A DNA stretch of 64,000 bases from Maribacter forsetii DSM 18668 (GTDB taxonomy: Bacteria; Bacteroidota; Bacteroidia; Flavobacteriales; Flavobacteriaceae). The stretch lies in contig NZ_JQLH01000001.1 in NCBI RefSeq assembly GCF_000744105.1, forward strand, positions 992,001 through 1,056,000. Direction: 5' to 3'. The notes under the pieces were generated by a model. That model ran no database searches. It had not been told where the DNA came from and saw only the letters and a program-made list of their open reading frames with translations. The position numbers were made by a program, and so were the translations under genes. How positions within the stretch are numbered: position 1 is the stretch's first letter; the number at the start of each line of letters is the position of its first letter. Positions 8,648 to 18,332 of this stretch are shown here, in pieces.

Positions 8648-11600
8648 TTAATTTTTTGTTAATTCGAAAGTTCTTAGTTTCTCGTTATTAAAACCAGTGA
8701 CTAACAAAGTCTGGTCATTAAATTTTATTGATTCCATACTTTTAACATTTCCACGTAGATAAAGACCCGTTTTCTCCATGGTAGATGGTATGTAGCCATC
8801 TTTACCATTAGAAATTAAAGCCAATCCAGAAATAGCGTCTAACCTTGGTGTTTCAACTTCAGTTTCATATATATTTCCTGAAACTACGCAATCTTCAAAT
8901 CCGTCATTATTTAAATCAAACAATGATATGGCTAAAGTTGGAAATAATTGAGACTCATTGGGTAGGTTGATTTTTTCAAATTTATTATTCCCTTTATTTA
9001 AAAGTAGTATAGAATTAAATTCTGTTGCTTCGTTTGAATATGCTTCCTTTAATTTCTCACCATAAATATCTTCCATGGTTGCTTGAGCAAAATCATTATA
9101 AGTAGAAAATTTATCCTTAATAAATGGCATTTGTTGGGAAGAACATTCTCTTCCTCTTACAGGTACATATGTTTCATGATATTTTTTGCTTAATACCACG
9201 TCATTTACGCCATCATTATCAAAATCATTGGCGAAAATTTTAAAAGGTTTTTCTTCACTAGCGGTAAATTTGATGTTTCTACCAACATTACCTACTATGT
9301 AATCCTTATTTCCGTCATTATTTATATCCGTTTCTTTTATTTTGAACCACCAGCCTTTGGTATGTAAAGATGAGTCACTGGTGGTTAGGCGTTCAAATTT
9401 TCCATTTTTATTTTCAAACATACCAATAGGGGTCCATTCACCTACGGCAATAAAATCTTGCCAACCATCATTATTAAAATCCGTGGTAATAATACTGTTG
9501 ATTAATCCAAAATCTTCTAGCCCAGGAACAATAGCTTTAGTTACATTCTTTAATATTCCGTTATCATTTTCATAGAGAATAGATGCACTGTGCAATGGGT
9601 AATTGTGTGGTATAATTCTATTACCAACTAAAACATCATTATCACCATCTTTATCAAAATCTATGATGGTAACAGATTTACCGCTTTTGGGAAGAGATTG
9701 CAATATTGGGGTATCTAATTTTTGAAAATTACCATTGCCATCATTTAGGTATAATCTATCTGCATAATAAGATGAGCTTTCTCCGTACTCATTTCCTCCA
9801 CTTACAACATAAAGGTCTAGGTCATTATCATTGTCGAAATCAAAGAATACTGATTCAGCATCCTCTTTACCTTTATCTAGTTTAAAAGATTTTGGAGTTT
9901 TTTTGATGAAGCCATTTTGAGTCTGCAGATAAATTGATCCTGACTGTCCTGACCCACCACCTACATACAGATCTTCTTTTCCGTCACTATTAACATCTCC
10001 TTTGGCCATAAACGGTCCGGTATTAGATTGTTTGTAGGGCAGTAAAATTTCTTGTGCAAAGTCATCATAGCTTGTTTCTTTGTGTCTGAAATCTAATTTG
10101 AATTCCTGATCGTTCTTTGCAATAAAAAAGGAGTTTTTATCAAAAGATGGTTTGCTGGAAATAGATTTCGCATCTGTTTCTGAAAAAGTTAGTATTGAAT
10201 TTGGTTTAACATTAAATTGGTAGGCTATTTTTCCACTTGGCCATTCAATTTTAACAGTGTCTATGTTCGTTGATTTTCCGATGCCAAAATGTGCAGAATT
10301 TTCTTGAGAAGACATGTAACCCCTTACCCTTTTTATTTCTTCAAATTGATTTTTGTTGTCATGTGAGATGGTAACCTTGGCAAATGACTCTTTATTTTGA
10401 TCATTGGTCTTAACTTTTAAAAAGTTTCCTAAATCATTTTCAACTGTATTGTTTTTATATAGTAGAGCTGTCTGATCAATATTGTTTAGAATCAAATCTA
10501 AATCGCCATCATTGTCAAAATCTGCTTGTGCCGCCCCATTACTAAATGTTAGTTCTTCTAAGCCCCAATTCCTGCTAATTTCTTTAAAGTCTAAATTGCC
10601 GTAATTCTTGTATATAAGATTACTTAGACTTTCAGAAGGCATTTCGTCATACAATTGTTGTTTTATGCTATTTGGGATATTGCCTTTGTATTTAACCTTG
10701 TTTTGGTATACTTTATTTTGAAAATCATTATCTAATGCATATTTACGGTACCCATTAGTAATGAAAACATCTTTTAATCCATCGTTGTCATAATCTGACA
10801 TTAATACGGACCAGCTCCAATCAGAGCTTGCCATTGATGTAAGTTGAGAGATATTGGAGTAGTGATTCTTTCCTAAATTCAATTGAAGTGAATTGAACAT
10901 GTATTGGTATTGAAAACCAGCAGTATTAGTGAGGTAATTAAATTTCTCTGTACTCATTGAAGCCATAAGTGTTTTGGCTCTAAAATGGTCGTTAGAAGCC
11001 ATGTCTAAAACAAATATGTCTTGTAATTTATCATTGTTTATATCGGCAATATCCAAGCCCATACCATAAAATGAAATATGTTGGGTGAGTTCTTTTACCG
11101 AGTTTTTGAAACCACCATTCTTGGTATTTAGATATAGCGCGTCAGGTAAGTAATAGTCGCTAGAAATATATATGTCTAAATATCCATCTTTATTAATGTC
11201 AGAAACACATAAACCCAAGCCAAATATTGGATTTTCCAATCCTACTTCTTTCGTTACATCTAAATATTGTCCGTTTACATTTTCGTAAAAGTGACTACTG
11301 TTAAAGTATTTGGTTTCCGTTGAACTATTAACCGCTTTAAGAAGAGATATGGGGTCTAGACCATATAATTCATTTTCGTTCATTACGATGCAATCAAGAT
11401 CGCCATCTTTATCGAAATCAAAAAATGCTGTTTGAGTGGAGATGCCCGGATCGTCAATTCCATATTCTTTCGCCTTTTCTGTAAAGGTATTGTCATGATT
11501 GTTAATGTATAGAAGGTTGTTTCTGTTACTCCTATTGTTAGGACCTCCTTGTGAAACATAAATATCATGCCAACCATCGTTATTGATATCTACAAAGGTT

Positions 11601-12019
11601 ACACCATTACACCATTTTTTGTTGATGTTAATACCAGCTGTTGTAGAAATATCTTCAAATATAAAATTGCCTTTGTTTAGATATAGTTTGTTGTCTACTT
11701 GATTACCAGAAAAGAAAATGTCTAATAATCCATCATTATTTATGTCTTCAACACCTACACCTGCACCATTGTAGAAGTAATCGAAATTAAAAACATTATC
11801 ATAAGTTTCTATATTTTCAACTAAATCATTACTGAAATTGATATGGCTATACTCACTAACGATACTTTCAAATATCTTAATATTCTTTGATTCATTGTTA
11901 GGGAATTCTGCTATAGTGTCTTTTTTGTTTTCAGCGCAAGACAATATCATTAATAGACATAAACTTAATAATGTTTGAATGATTATAGTTTCGCTTTTGG
12001 TCTTAGACGAATATGACAT
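8648..12019 (-). CDS. FG-GAP/VCBS repeat and ASPIC/UnbV lipoprotein of the SusCD cassette
   Basis: A 1123-residue surface-type lipoprotein (lipobox MILSC, Cys28). I count about 14 calcium-loop motifs of the FG-GAP type, for example DINNDGLLDI, DFDKDGDLDC, DVNSDGKEDL and DLNNDGFEDC, so it should form two beta-propeller-like blocks. Between them, around residues 530-620, lies an ASPIC/UnbV (CRTAC1-like) segment with RGYMSSQENSAHFGIG and VKIEWPSGK. Such proteins are frequent next to SusC/SusD pairs in Flavobacteria and are thought to bind ligands or partners outside the cell; that role is not proven. An intrinsic terminator sits 22 bases before its ATG. Confidence 0.88.
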   Translation of the reverse strand: MSYSSKTKSETIIIQTLLSLCLLMILSCAENKKDTIAEFPNNESKNIKIFESIVSEYSHINFSNDLVENIETYDNVFNFDYFYNGAGVGVEDINNDGLLDIFFSGNQVDNKLYLNKGNFIFEDISTTAGININKKWCNGVTFVDINNDGWHDIYVSQGGPNNRSNRNNLLYINNHDNTFTEKAKEYGIDDPGISTQTAFFDFDKDGDLDCIVMNENELYGLDPISLLKAVNSSTETKYFNSSHFYENVNGQYLDVTKEVGLENPIFGLGLCVSDINKDGYLDIYISSDYYLPDALYLNTKNGGFKNSVKELTQHISFYGMGLDIADINNDKLQDIFVLDMASNDHFRAKTLMASMSTEKFNYLTNTAGFQYQYMFNSLQLNLGKNHYSNISQLTSMASSDWSWSVLMSDYDNDGLKDVFITNGYRKYALDNDFQNKVYQNKVKYKGNIPNSIKQQLYDEMPSESLSNLIYKNYGNLDFKEISRNWGLEELTFSNGAAQADFDNDGDLDLILNNIDQTALLYKNNTVENDLGNFLKVKTNDQNKESFAKVTISHDNKNQFEEIKRVRGYMSSQENSAHFGIGKSTNIDTVKIEWPSGKIAYQFNVKPNSILTFSETDAKSISSKPSFDKNSFFIAKNDQEFKLDFRHKETSYDDFAQEILLPYKQSNTGPFMAKGDVNSDGKEDLYVGGGSGQSGSIYLQTQNGFIKKTPKSFKLDKGKEDAESVFFDFDNDNDLDLYVVSGGNEYGESSSYYADRLYLNDGNGNFQKLDTPILQSLPKSGKSVTIIDFDKDGDNDVLVGNRIIPHNYPLHSASILYENDNGILKNVTKAIVPGLEDFGLINSIITTDFNNDGWQDFIAVGEWTPIGMFENKNGKFERLTTSDSSLHTKGWWFKIKETDINNDGNKDYIVGNVGRNIKFTASEEKPFKIFANDFDNDGVNDVVLSKKYHETYVPVRGRECSSQQMPFIKDKFSTYNDFAQATMEDIYGEKLKEAYSNEATEFNSILLLNKGNNKFEKINLPNESQLFPTLAISLFDLNNDGFEDCVVSGNIYETEVETPRLDAISGLALISNGKDGYIPSTMEKTGLYLRGNVKSMESIKFNDQTLLVTGFNNEKLRTFELTKN

Positions 12020-12041
12020 AGGAGATTATTTAACTTTATTG

Positions 12042-12077
12042 AAAAAAAATAGCTGCCCTAAGTGAATAGGGCAGCTA
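12042..12077 (-). terminator. Intrinsic terminator/attenuator before the FG-GAP gene
   Basis: A perfect 11-bp stem, TAGCTGCCCTA (12050-12060) with TAGGGCAGCTA (12067-12077), and a six-base loop. On the minus strand it runs into eight T residues (12049-12042). It stands between the third gene of the SusCD cassette and the FG-GAP gene, with only 22 bases left before the latter's ATG. Confidence 0.85.
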
Positions 12078-12102
12078 TAATATAAATTAAGAATTACGTA
12101 GA

Positions 12103-12969
12103 CTACCCGTTACAGATATTTAAAGTAATAGCTCCTATTGCTGGACTTGGTCCATCTGAAATAGCCGTCTCGCCTGTTGGAGCAATGATTTCATAAGTAA
12201 CTTCAGAATCAAATGCACCAGAAACAAATTCTAATGTAAATTCTGTTGTTCCTTCAGGAACTGTAAACGCTGCAGTACCTGCACCACCATCTTCAATAGT
12301 ATAAGAAGAGGCTACGCCATCGATAACAACATCTATAGATGCACCGTTCCATCCATCTCCATAACTATCAACTAAATCAATAGTGTACTCACCCGCAACT
12401 GGTGATGGTGGAATACATTTTATAACTGGACCATAGAAATATGGCGCGTTAAAGAAAGAACCTGTAATAGTACCTGTACTATCATCATTTGTAAAAGTTC
12501 TACCATCGGTTAAGGTAAGGATTAAACGAAATTGTATAGCATCGCCGCCATCAAAATCACCTTCAACTAAACCTAATTGAGATAAGGCATTTGCTAAAGT
12601 GGTTTCATAACTTGCTCTGGGTAAACCAAATTCTCCGTCAGTAAAATCTGTTGGTAAATATGTCTGAATTAAGATTTCATCTACAGTAGAATCGCCATTA
12701 GCTTCAGTGTTGTCATCAAAGCTGATATATAAATCAACTTTTTCCAATAAATCACCATCTTCATAGTCTTGCTCTTCAAAAGTAAATCCAAAACTAGTAG
12801 AGGTATCGAATCGGTCAAAAACTCCACCAGATTCAATTGTTCTTAAAACAGCACCTCTAGTGGTTTCTGCAAAGACTTCATCAATAACTTTATCGCCGTC
12901 ATCACATGATGTTAATACTAGCGAAGAAACACCTATAATAGCGCCTAATATTTTATTGTTTATTTTCAT
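12103..12969 (-). CDS. SusCD-associated lipoprotein with C-terminal DSYGDGWNG domain
   Basis: A 288-residue lipoprotein (lipobox VLTSC, Cys22). The N-terminal 150 residues look like one or two Ig-like beta domains, as in accessory lipoproteins of SusCD systems. The C-terminal 100 residues hold a distinct beta domain with the motif DSYGDGWNGASIDV, which I have seen in scattered secreted bacterial and eukaryotic proteins without a defined function. It follows susD by 11 bases, so it is in the same operon. It may be the surface ligand-binding partner (SusE-like position), inferred from gene order. Confidence 0.75.
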   Translation of the reverse strand: MKINNKILGAIIGVSSLVLTSCDDGDKVIDEVFAETTRGAVLRTIESGGVFDRFDTSTSFGFTFEEQDYEDGDLLEKVDLYISFDDNTEANGDSTVDEILIQTYLPTDFTDGEFGLPRASYETTLANALSQLGLVEGDFDGGDAIQFRLILTLTDGRTFTNDDSTGTITGSFFNAPYFYGPVIKCIPPSPVAGEYTIDLVDSYGDGWNGASIDVVIDGVASSYTIEDGGAGTAAFTVPEGTTEFTLEFVSGAFDSEVTYEIIAPTGETAISDGPSPAIGAITLNICNG

Positions 12970-12980
12970 TTTCTTAATTT

Positions 12981-14657
12981 TTAGTTAGCAGATGGGAAAG
13001 CTGGTCCAGCTGGATTAGTATCCCAAAATACTTGTGTTGATAAATCAGATTTCTGCGAAACATTCGGGTTTGTAATAACCTCTGTCTGAGGGTATAAAAA
13101 TGATCTTGGAAATGAACCTGGATTTAATTCCCAGTTAGGAGCTAAAGTTGTAGGGAAGCCTGTTCTTCTATAATAGTTGAAAGCTTCAACGCCACCACCA
13201 TAAAGAGCGATCCAGTATTGTTCAGATAAGATATTTGTTTGATCATCTCCTGAAGCCGCTAAGTAATCAGCAACTATACCATCAATATAAGAAGTTACTT
13301 CCGTTTCAGATGGAGCTACAGATAAATCTGCACCAGAATCTAAAGAACCAAAGCCTTGAACCTTCTCGATTGACTTAATCATAGCAGATTCTAAGAATAT
13401 TGCTTTTGCTGCTGGTGTAGCAGCCATTTCAGCTTGCCAGAAATCTACATAAGAAGCCAGGAAGATTGGTTCAATACCACCGCCTCCGCCACCTAGGCCA
13501 AGACCAACAACATCAAAACTACTATCATCAAAACGTCCACCTGCCGGATAAACACCTACTGCCGTTTTTTGGAAACCATCTGGTGGTGTTCCTTCATTAT
13601 TACCATGAGATCTACCCCAATAGCCATTTGGTACAGAACAATAAATGTAACCAGCATAATGAGCAGGCGGTATTGCCAATGAGCATGCAAGTAACTCTTC
13701 GTTCGCAGGTTCGCCTGCAGCACCTGGTGTTGCACTTTCTTGACGATAGAAGTAATACCTAATTCTAGGGTCATTTTTAACCAACATGTTATTCATCAAC
13801 CAGTTGTTCTGGTAAAGATTAGCACCACTTGTAGTGTAATCATCTTGGTAATCAGGGTGACGCGTGTCTGGTTGTAATTCCCTTGTACCATATTGCCATT
13901 GAAAATCATCAGCTGTTTCAGTGATATAATCACCACCTGCAATAATTGAATTAAAAGAACTAGCGTCACCTGTAGTAACAGCAGCTTTTAATCTTATGGT
14001 GTTTATAAGCTTGATCCAATTTTCTGTATCGCCACCGTAGAAAAAATCATCAGCACCTTGAGTAGCTGGATCGGCAGCGAATAACGCTTCTGCTTCAGTC
14101 AATAAAGCTAAGGCCCCTGCGTAAACATCTTGTCCGTCATCTAATAACGGAGCCGGGAAGTCAACTGGATTACCAGCTTCACTTAAAGTAGCTTTTCCAA
14201 GATAATCAACCAACAATAAAAGCATGTGAGCTTTTAAAGTTTGTCCAACAGCAATGTGGAATGTATAGTCGGTATCACTTCCAGCGTCAATAGTCTTTAG
14301 GTTGGCAACATTAGGAAAAATACCTAAGTCTACATCAGATGTAAATACATCATTATTACCATCTGTACTACTATAAAGACGTTCCCAAATATCATCAAAA
14401 GTATTACCTGGGTATGTGTTAAAGTAATTACGACCTAGCATATAATCGATTCTAGTCAGTTCAGATCCGATATCATTTATGGTGTACATATTTGCTACGT
14501 AAGCAAGTTGAATTGAATTCAACAATAAATTTGGGTCTGCTTGATCTTCTGCAAGATCGTTAGGGCTAGTCCTAAGATCTAGATCTGTTGTTTCACAAGA
14601 GTTTAATAGCACTCCTGCGGTAAAAACAACGGTTATATATTTAATTATTTTTTTCAT
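12981..14657 (-). CDS. SusD/RagB-family outer-membrane lipoprotein (SusD-like_2 type)
   Basis: The start is placed at the ATG at 14657, which gives a lipoprotein signal (MKKIIKYITVVFTAGVLLNSC, Cys21); nine extra upstream codons are open but lack this logic. The protein is 558 residues. The body has the helical TPR scaffold of the SusD-like_2 group (DPNLLLNSIQLAY, RIDYMLGRNYFNTY, AVGQTLKAHMLLLLVDYLG). It should cap the SusC barrel and bind ligand at the cell surface. It lies 30 bases after susC. The ligand is unknown, since no enzyme gene is linked. Confidence 0.9.
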   Translation of the reverse strand: MKKIIKYITVVFTAGVLLNSCETTDLDLRTSPNDLAEDQADPNLLLNSIQLAYVANMYTINDIGSELTRIDYMLGRNYFNTYPGNTFDDIWERLYSSTDGNNDVFTSDVDLGIFPNVANLKTIDAGSDTDYTFHIAVGQTLKAHMLLLLVDYLGKATLSEAGNPVDFPAPLLDDGQDVYAGALALLTEAEALFAADPATQGADDFFYGGDTENWIKLINTIRLKAAVTTGDASSFNSIIAGGDYITETADDFQWQYGTRELQPDTRHPDYQDDYTTSGANLYQNNWLMNNMLVKNDPRIRYYFYRQESATPGAAGEPANEELLACSLAIPPAHYAGYIYCSVPNGYWGRSHGNNEGTPPDGFQKTAVGVYPAGGRFDDSSFDVVGLGLGGGGGGIEPIFLASYVDFWQAEMAATPAAKAIFLESAMIKSIEKVQGFGSLDSGADLSVAPSETEVTSYIDGIVADYLAASGDDQTNILSEQYWIALYGGGVEAFNYYRRTGFPTTLAPNWELNPGSFPRSFLYPQTEVITNPNVSQKSDLSTQVFWDTNPAGPAFPSAN

Positions 14658-14687
14658 AATATTTCTATTAATTAAGATTAGCAATTT

Positions 14688-17600
14688 TTAAAAGGATGCT
14701 TTAATACTAACACCATATCTTCTAGAACTTGGACCGTTAATAAAGTCAAAACCTTGAGAGTTACCAACACCAGCACCTTGAATGTTAGGATCAAAATTAG
14801 CACCCTCTGGAGTGTTATAAGCATCATACCACAAGTTGAATCCTTGAGCAGTGATAGTTAGAGATCCAAAAGGTGTTCTCTCTAATGCTTTTGCAGGGAA
14901 AGTGTATCCTAATGAAAGCTCTTGTAAACGTACTACAGATGCATCATATACCTTTAATTCAGTTGGACCGAATAAGATATTGTTGAAGTAGTATGTAGAA
15001 TTGTTTATCTGCTTGTTGTTTACTTCACCAGTACTTTGAGAAACACCAGGTAAAATATAAGTGTTTTCTCTATCTAAAGTTTCAGTAATTAAACCTCTAC
15101 CTAATAACGTACCAATTGTGTTAGAAACGATGTCACCACCTTTTGTATGACTAATTTGAAAACCTAAATTCCAATTCTTGTAAGAAAGAGAGTTTATAAT
15201 GTTCATGATATAGTCAGGGTTTGGATTACCGATAATAGGAACATTTCCATTAGCATCAACTTCAGTAGTTACATAATCACCACCATCATCTACTAAGAAA
15301 TTACCATCAGCATCTCTTGCGATTGCATCGCCTACAATAACACCTAATTGCTCACCTTTTATTGCCGCATTACCACCAACGGATAAGGTTGAACTACCAG
15401 CATAAATAATAATGTCTTGCTCTTGCTCTGTTACAATAAATTTATTTTTAGTAAAGTTTGCTCTAGTATTCCAGTTAAAACCGCTTGCTTCATCACTTCT
15501 GATCCAATCAACACCTAAATCAATTTCAATACCATCACCTTCAATTTTACCAACATTACTCTGTGTAAAAGTAAATCCTGTTGATGGAGAAAGAGGCTCT
15601 CTTACAATAAGATCTTTTGTAGTTCTGTCGAAATAAGTGAAATCTAAGGAAACTCTATTACTAAAGAATTTAGATTCAAAACCAACTTCAAATTCAGAAA
15701 GAAGCTCTGGCTTCAAATCAGGATTTGCTTTAAAACCAGCAACTTGGTTAGTTGTAACTTCACCACCTTCACCATAAACTTGTGTGTTTTGCTCAACAAC
15801 ACTAATGGTTGGGTAAGCAGTTGGGAAAGTTGCGGACTGACCTAAACCAGCTCTCAGCTTTAAGAAATTAAGACCTTTTTCAGACTTAATGCCAGGCCAT
15901 GCAGCAGTAGGCAAGAAAGAAGCACTTGCACTAGGATACGTTTGGCTGTTGTTTTCAGTAGTAAGGTTAGATACCCAGTCAGTTCTTGTTGAAGCTGTAA
16001 AGAACAACATGTTGTCATAGTCTAAGGTTACTTGACCTAAAAGACCTGCAATGTTTCTTTTTTCAGTATACTGAATAGGAGACTGGTTAGCATAATTGAA
16101 ATGTCTTTGGATGTCAAAAACTATTTGTCCGGTACTTGCAACACCAGACTGATCAAAAGTAGTAGACCTTGTGGTAGCACCAACGTTAAAGGACATACCT
16201 AATTTTTCTGATAAATCGTAGTTACCATTTAATGCTAAATAATGGTCCCAAATAGTATTGTTGTTATCATATGTATTTAAGAAACCAAAAATAGCACTTG
16301 TAAATTCAACACCACCCTTGTTTGAGTATTGCTCATTTCTTTCGTTATAATAATCTAAACCTGCTCTATAGGTCATGTTAAGATTATCATTGATGTCATA
16401 TTGTACAGATGCATTCCAGAAAACACGAGTTGTTAATTGAGAATATTTTGCATTGTTCGCGGTCCAACGAGGGTTAATGATATCGTTACCATTTCTATAG
16501 TAAACACTAGAGCCGTCAATTGGGTTTTGGTATGGTAAACCTAATAAGTCAACACTACGAGGTGTAAAATAAATATTACCGAAAATGGAAAGACCTGTAG
16601 TACCATTACCTTCACTCGCCGCAATTGGAGGTGAATTGTAGTCTGTTCTAGAATAATTCATAGCACCAGAAACAGTAAATTTATTTGATAGCTTAGACCT
16701 ACCACCAAGTGATACGTTAGCTCTGGTTAAACCGTTACCAGGTATAAAAGACTCATCGTCTAAATAACCAAAGTTTGCATTGAAAGTTGTGTTTCCGTCT
16801 TCAGAAGCACCGTTAATGTTAACAGAAGTAGAGCTTACTGATCCCGGTTTGAAGTAATCTTCTACAGAATCATAAGGTTTCCAATCATATCTTGCGCCTT
16901 GGAATTCAGGAAAAGCTTCTCTTGTCGAAGCTACCGCAGTAGTGCTATAAGGGTGCTCTAAAGTTCCGTTTGCATCTATAGCTGATTGTCTTCCCCATCC
17001 AGAAAGACCACTTTCTTCAAAACTAGGTCCCCAATTACTAAAGAACCATCCAAATGCTTGATCAAAACCATTACCGTATTCGTCTTGATAATCTGGTAAT
17101 GATGCAAATTCATTAACAAAGTAAGATTGATTAACAGTAATCTCTGTTTTCTTTTTGCCACCAACTGCAGAACCTGCTTTAGTAGTAATAAGGATTACAC
17201 CGTTTTTACCTTGAGAACCATAAAGAGTTGCCGCAGCAAGACCTTTCAATACTTCAATTTTTGCGATGTTGTTTGGATCTAAATCTAAGAATCTAGAAGA
17301 ACCAGTGTTACCAGTTAAGAAGTTAGAACCACTACCATTAGTGTCTTGGGCATTAGTATCACTACTAAAAGGTACACCATCAACAACAAAAAGGGCTTGG
17401 TTACTTCCACTAAAGGAACTTAAACCCCTTACCACAACGTTAGTTGCAGAACCAGACATACCACCTGCAGCAGTAATCTGTACACCAGATGCTTTACCTG
17501 ATAAAACACGCGCAACATCTCCTTCTGAACGGGATTCTAAATCTTCTTCGTCTACAGATGAAACTGCAAAACCTAAAGCTTTTTTCTCACGCTTAATACC

Positions 17601-17930
17601 TTGAGCGGTAACAACCACTTCTTCAAGGGCTTGAGCATCTTCTTCCATCTGAACGCTTACTGTGCTACCGGCACCAACCGATTTTCTCACAGCTTTTTGA
17701 CCGATGTAAGTAAATAATAATGTTTCGCCTTGAGAGGCCATAATAGAGTAGTTACCATCAAAATCTGTTTGTGTACCAGTGGTGGTACCTTCAACTACAA
17801 TGTTAACCCCGGGCAAAGGTAGCCCTCCCTGATCAGTAACCGTACCGGAAACTGTTTTTTGCTGTGCAAAAGAAATATGCACAACTAACGCTAAAAGTAG
17901 CGTTAACAATCCATTTAGTTTTGTTCTCAT
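14688..17930 (-). CDS. SusC/RagA-family TonB-linked outer-membrane transporter
   Basis: A protein of 1080 residues from the ATG at 17930, which directly opens the signal peptide (cleaved near SFAQQ); ten upstream codons are open but unlikely. Domain order: a carboxypeptidase-regulatory-like beta-sandwich (VSGTVTDQGGLPLPGVNI), a TonB-box region (EEVVVTAQG), a plug domain (SGKASGVQI, VVRGLSSFSGSNQALFVVDGVPF), then a 22-strand barrel ending in Phe. It imports a TonB-energised ligand with the SusD partner. No sigma/anti-sigma or hybrid two-component regulator is adjacent. First gene of the minus-strand cassette. Confidence 0.95.
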   Translation of the reverse strand: MRTKLNGLLTLLLALVVHISFAQQKTVSGTVTDQGGLPLPGVNIVVEGTTTGTQTDFDGNYSIMASQGETLLFTYIGQKAVRKSVGAGSTVSVQMEEDAQALEEVVVTAQGIKREKKALGFAVSSVDEEDLESRSEGDVARVLSGKASGVQITAAGGMSGSATNVVVRGLSSFSGSNQALFVVDGVPFSSDTNAQDTNGSGSNFLTGNTGSSRFLDLDPNNIAKIEVLKGLAAATLYGSQGKNGVILITTKAGSAVGGKKKTEITVNQSYFVNEFASLPDYQDEYGNGFDQAFGWFFSNWGPSFEESGLSGWGRQSAIDANGTLEHPYSTTAVASTREAFPEFQGARYDWKPYDSVEDYFKPGSVSSTSVNINGASEDGNTTFNANFGYLDDESFIPGNGLTRANVSLGGRSKLSNKFTVSGAMNYSRTDYNSPPIAASEGNGTTGLSIFGNIYFTPRSVDLLGLPYQNPIDGSSVYYRNGNDIINPRWTANNAKYSQLTTRVFWNASVQYDINDNLNMTYRAGLDYYNERNEQYSNKGGVEFTSAIFGFLNTYDNNNTIWDHYLALNGNYDLSEKLGMSFNVGATTRSTTFDQSGVASTGQIVFDIQRHFNYANQSPIQYTEKRNIAGLLGQVTLDYDNMLFFTASTRTDWVSNLTTENNSQTYPSASASFLPTAAWPGIKSEKGLNFLKLRAGLGQSATFPTAYPTISVVEQNTQVYGEGGEVTTNQVAGFKANPDLKPELLSEFEVGFESKFFSNRVSLDFTYFDRTTKDLIVREPLSPSTGFTFTQSNVGKIEGDGIEIDLGVDWIRSDEASGFNWNTRANFTKNKFIVTEQEQDIIIYAGSSTLSVGGNAAIKGEQLGVIVGDAIARDADGNFLVDDGGDYVTTEVDANGNVPIIGNPNPDYIMNIINSLSYKNWNLGFQISHTKGGDIVSNTIGTLLGRGLITETLDRENTYILPGVSQSTGEVNNKQINNSTYYFNNILFGPTELKVYDASVVRLQELSLGYTFPAKALERTPFGSLTITAQGFNLWYDAYNTPEGANFDPNIQGAGVGNSQGFDFINGPSSRRYGVSIKASF

Positions 17931-18258
17931 TTTTAAATTATTTGAATTAGCTAGCGACAAACTTCACAATAATGTGTTAATAATGCAAGATAATTTTAAT
18001 AAAACTTTAAGAACTTGTGGTAAAATTAGGAGTTACAGATTAAACACGAACCAGATTTAAAGTTATATAATTCAACATGGTTTTTTTTGTCATATTCGCA
18101 ATTCTTCAAAAAAATACAGAAAAACTTGCGTTTTATTCAGATCGAAAATTGTATGAGATTTGGTGATTAATTCTCAGGAATTAAGAACATATTAACTATA
18201 GTTTACTTGGTGTAAAAATGAGGTAATCAAAAAAAAATAAAAATAAATTGAACTTGGT

Positions 18259-18288
18259 TTGAATTTTACTGAAATATTACTACATTTG
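18259..18288 (+). promoter_or_regulatory. Promoter of the str-S10-spc-alpha cluster
   Basis: TTG at 18259-18261, a 19-base spacer, then TACATTTG at 18281-18288, an exact match to the Bacteroidota sigma consensus. Predicted transcription start is about 18292, giving a 5' leader of about 40 bases before rpsL. Confidence 0.7.
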
Positions 18289-18291
18289 CCG

Positions 18292-18308
18292 ACCCTTAAA
18301 GTAGGGGT
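18292..18308 (+). promoter_or_regulatory. Hairpin at the predicted 5' end of the rpsL mRNA
   Basis: ACCCTTA pairs with TAGGGGT across a three-base loop (one G-T pair). It begins where the promoter geometry places base +1. It could protect the 5' end of the long mRNA, or be a small regulatory element. Confidence 0.4.
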
Positions 18309-18332
18309 AATTTTTATATATTATTTAATAGT

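Larger units (their letters stand above)
17931..18332. other. Divergent intergenic region susC-rpsL
   Basis: About 400 AT-rich bases with no convincing ORF. The right end holds the rpsL promoter and a short hairpin. No clear TAnnTTTG box was found for susC on the minus strand; A/T runs (for example the T8 run near 18081) are the only other features seen. Confidence 0.6.

Noticed and set aside
13466..13762. 98-residue plus-strand ORF inside the SusD gene
   Set aside because: It is antisense to a well-supported SusD coding region, has His/Gln-rich low-complexity composition and no start context.
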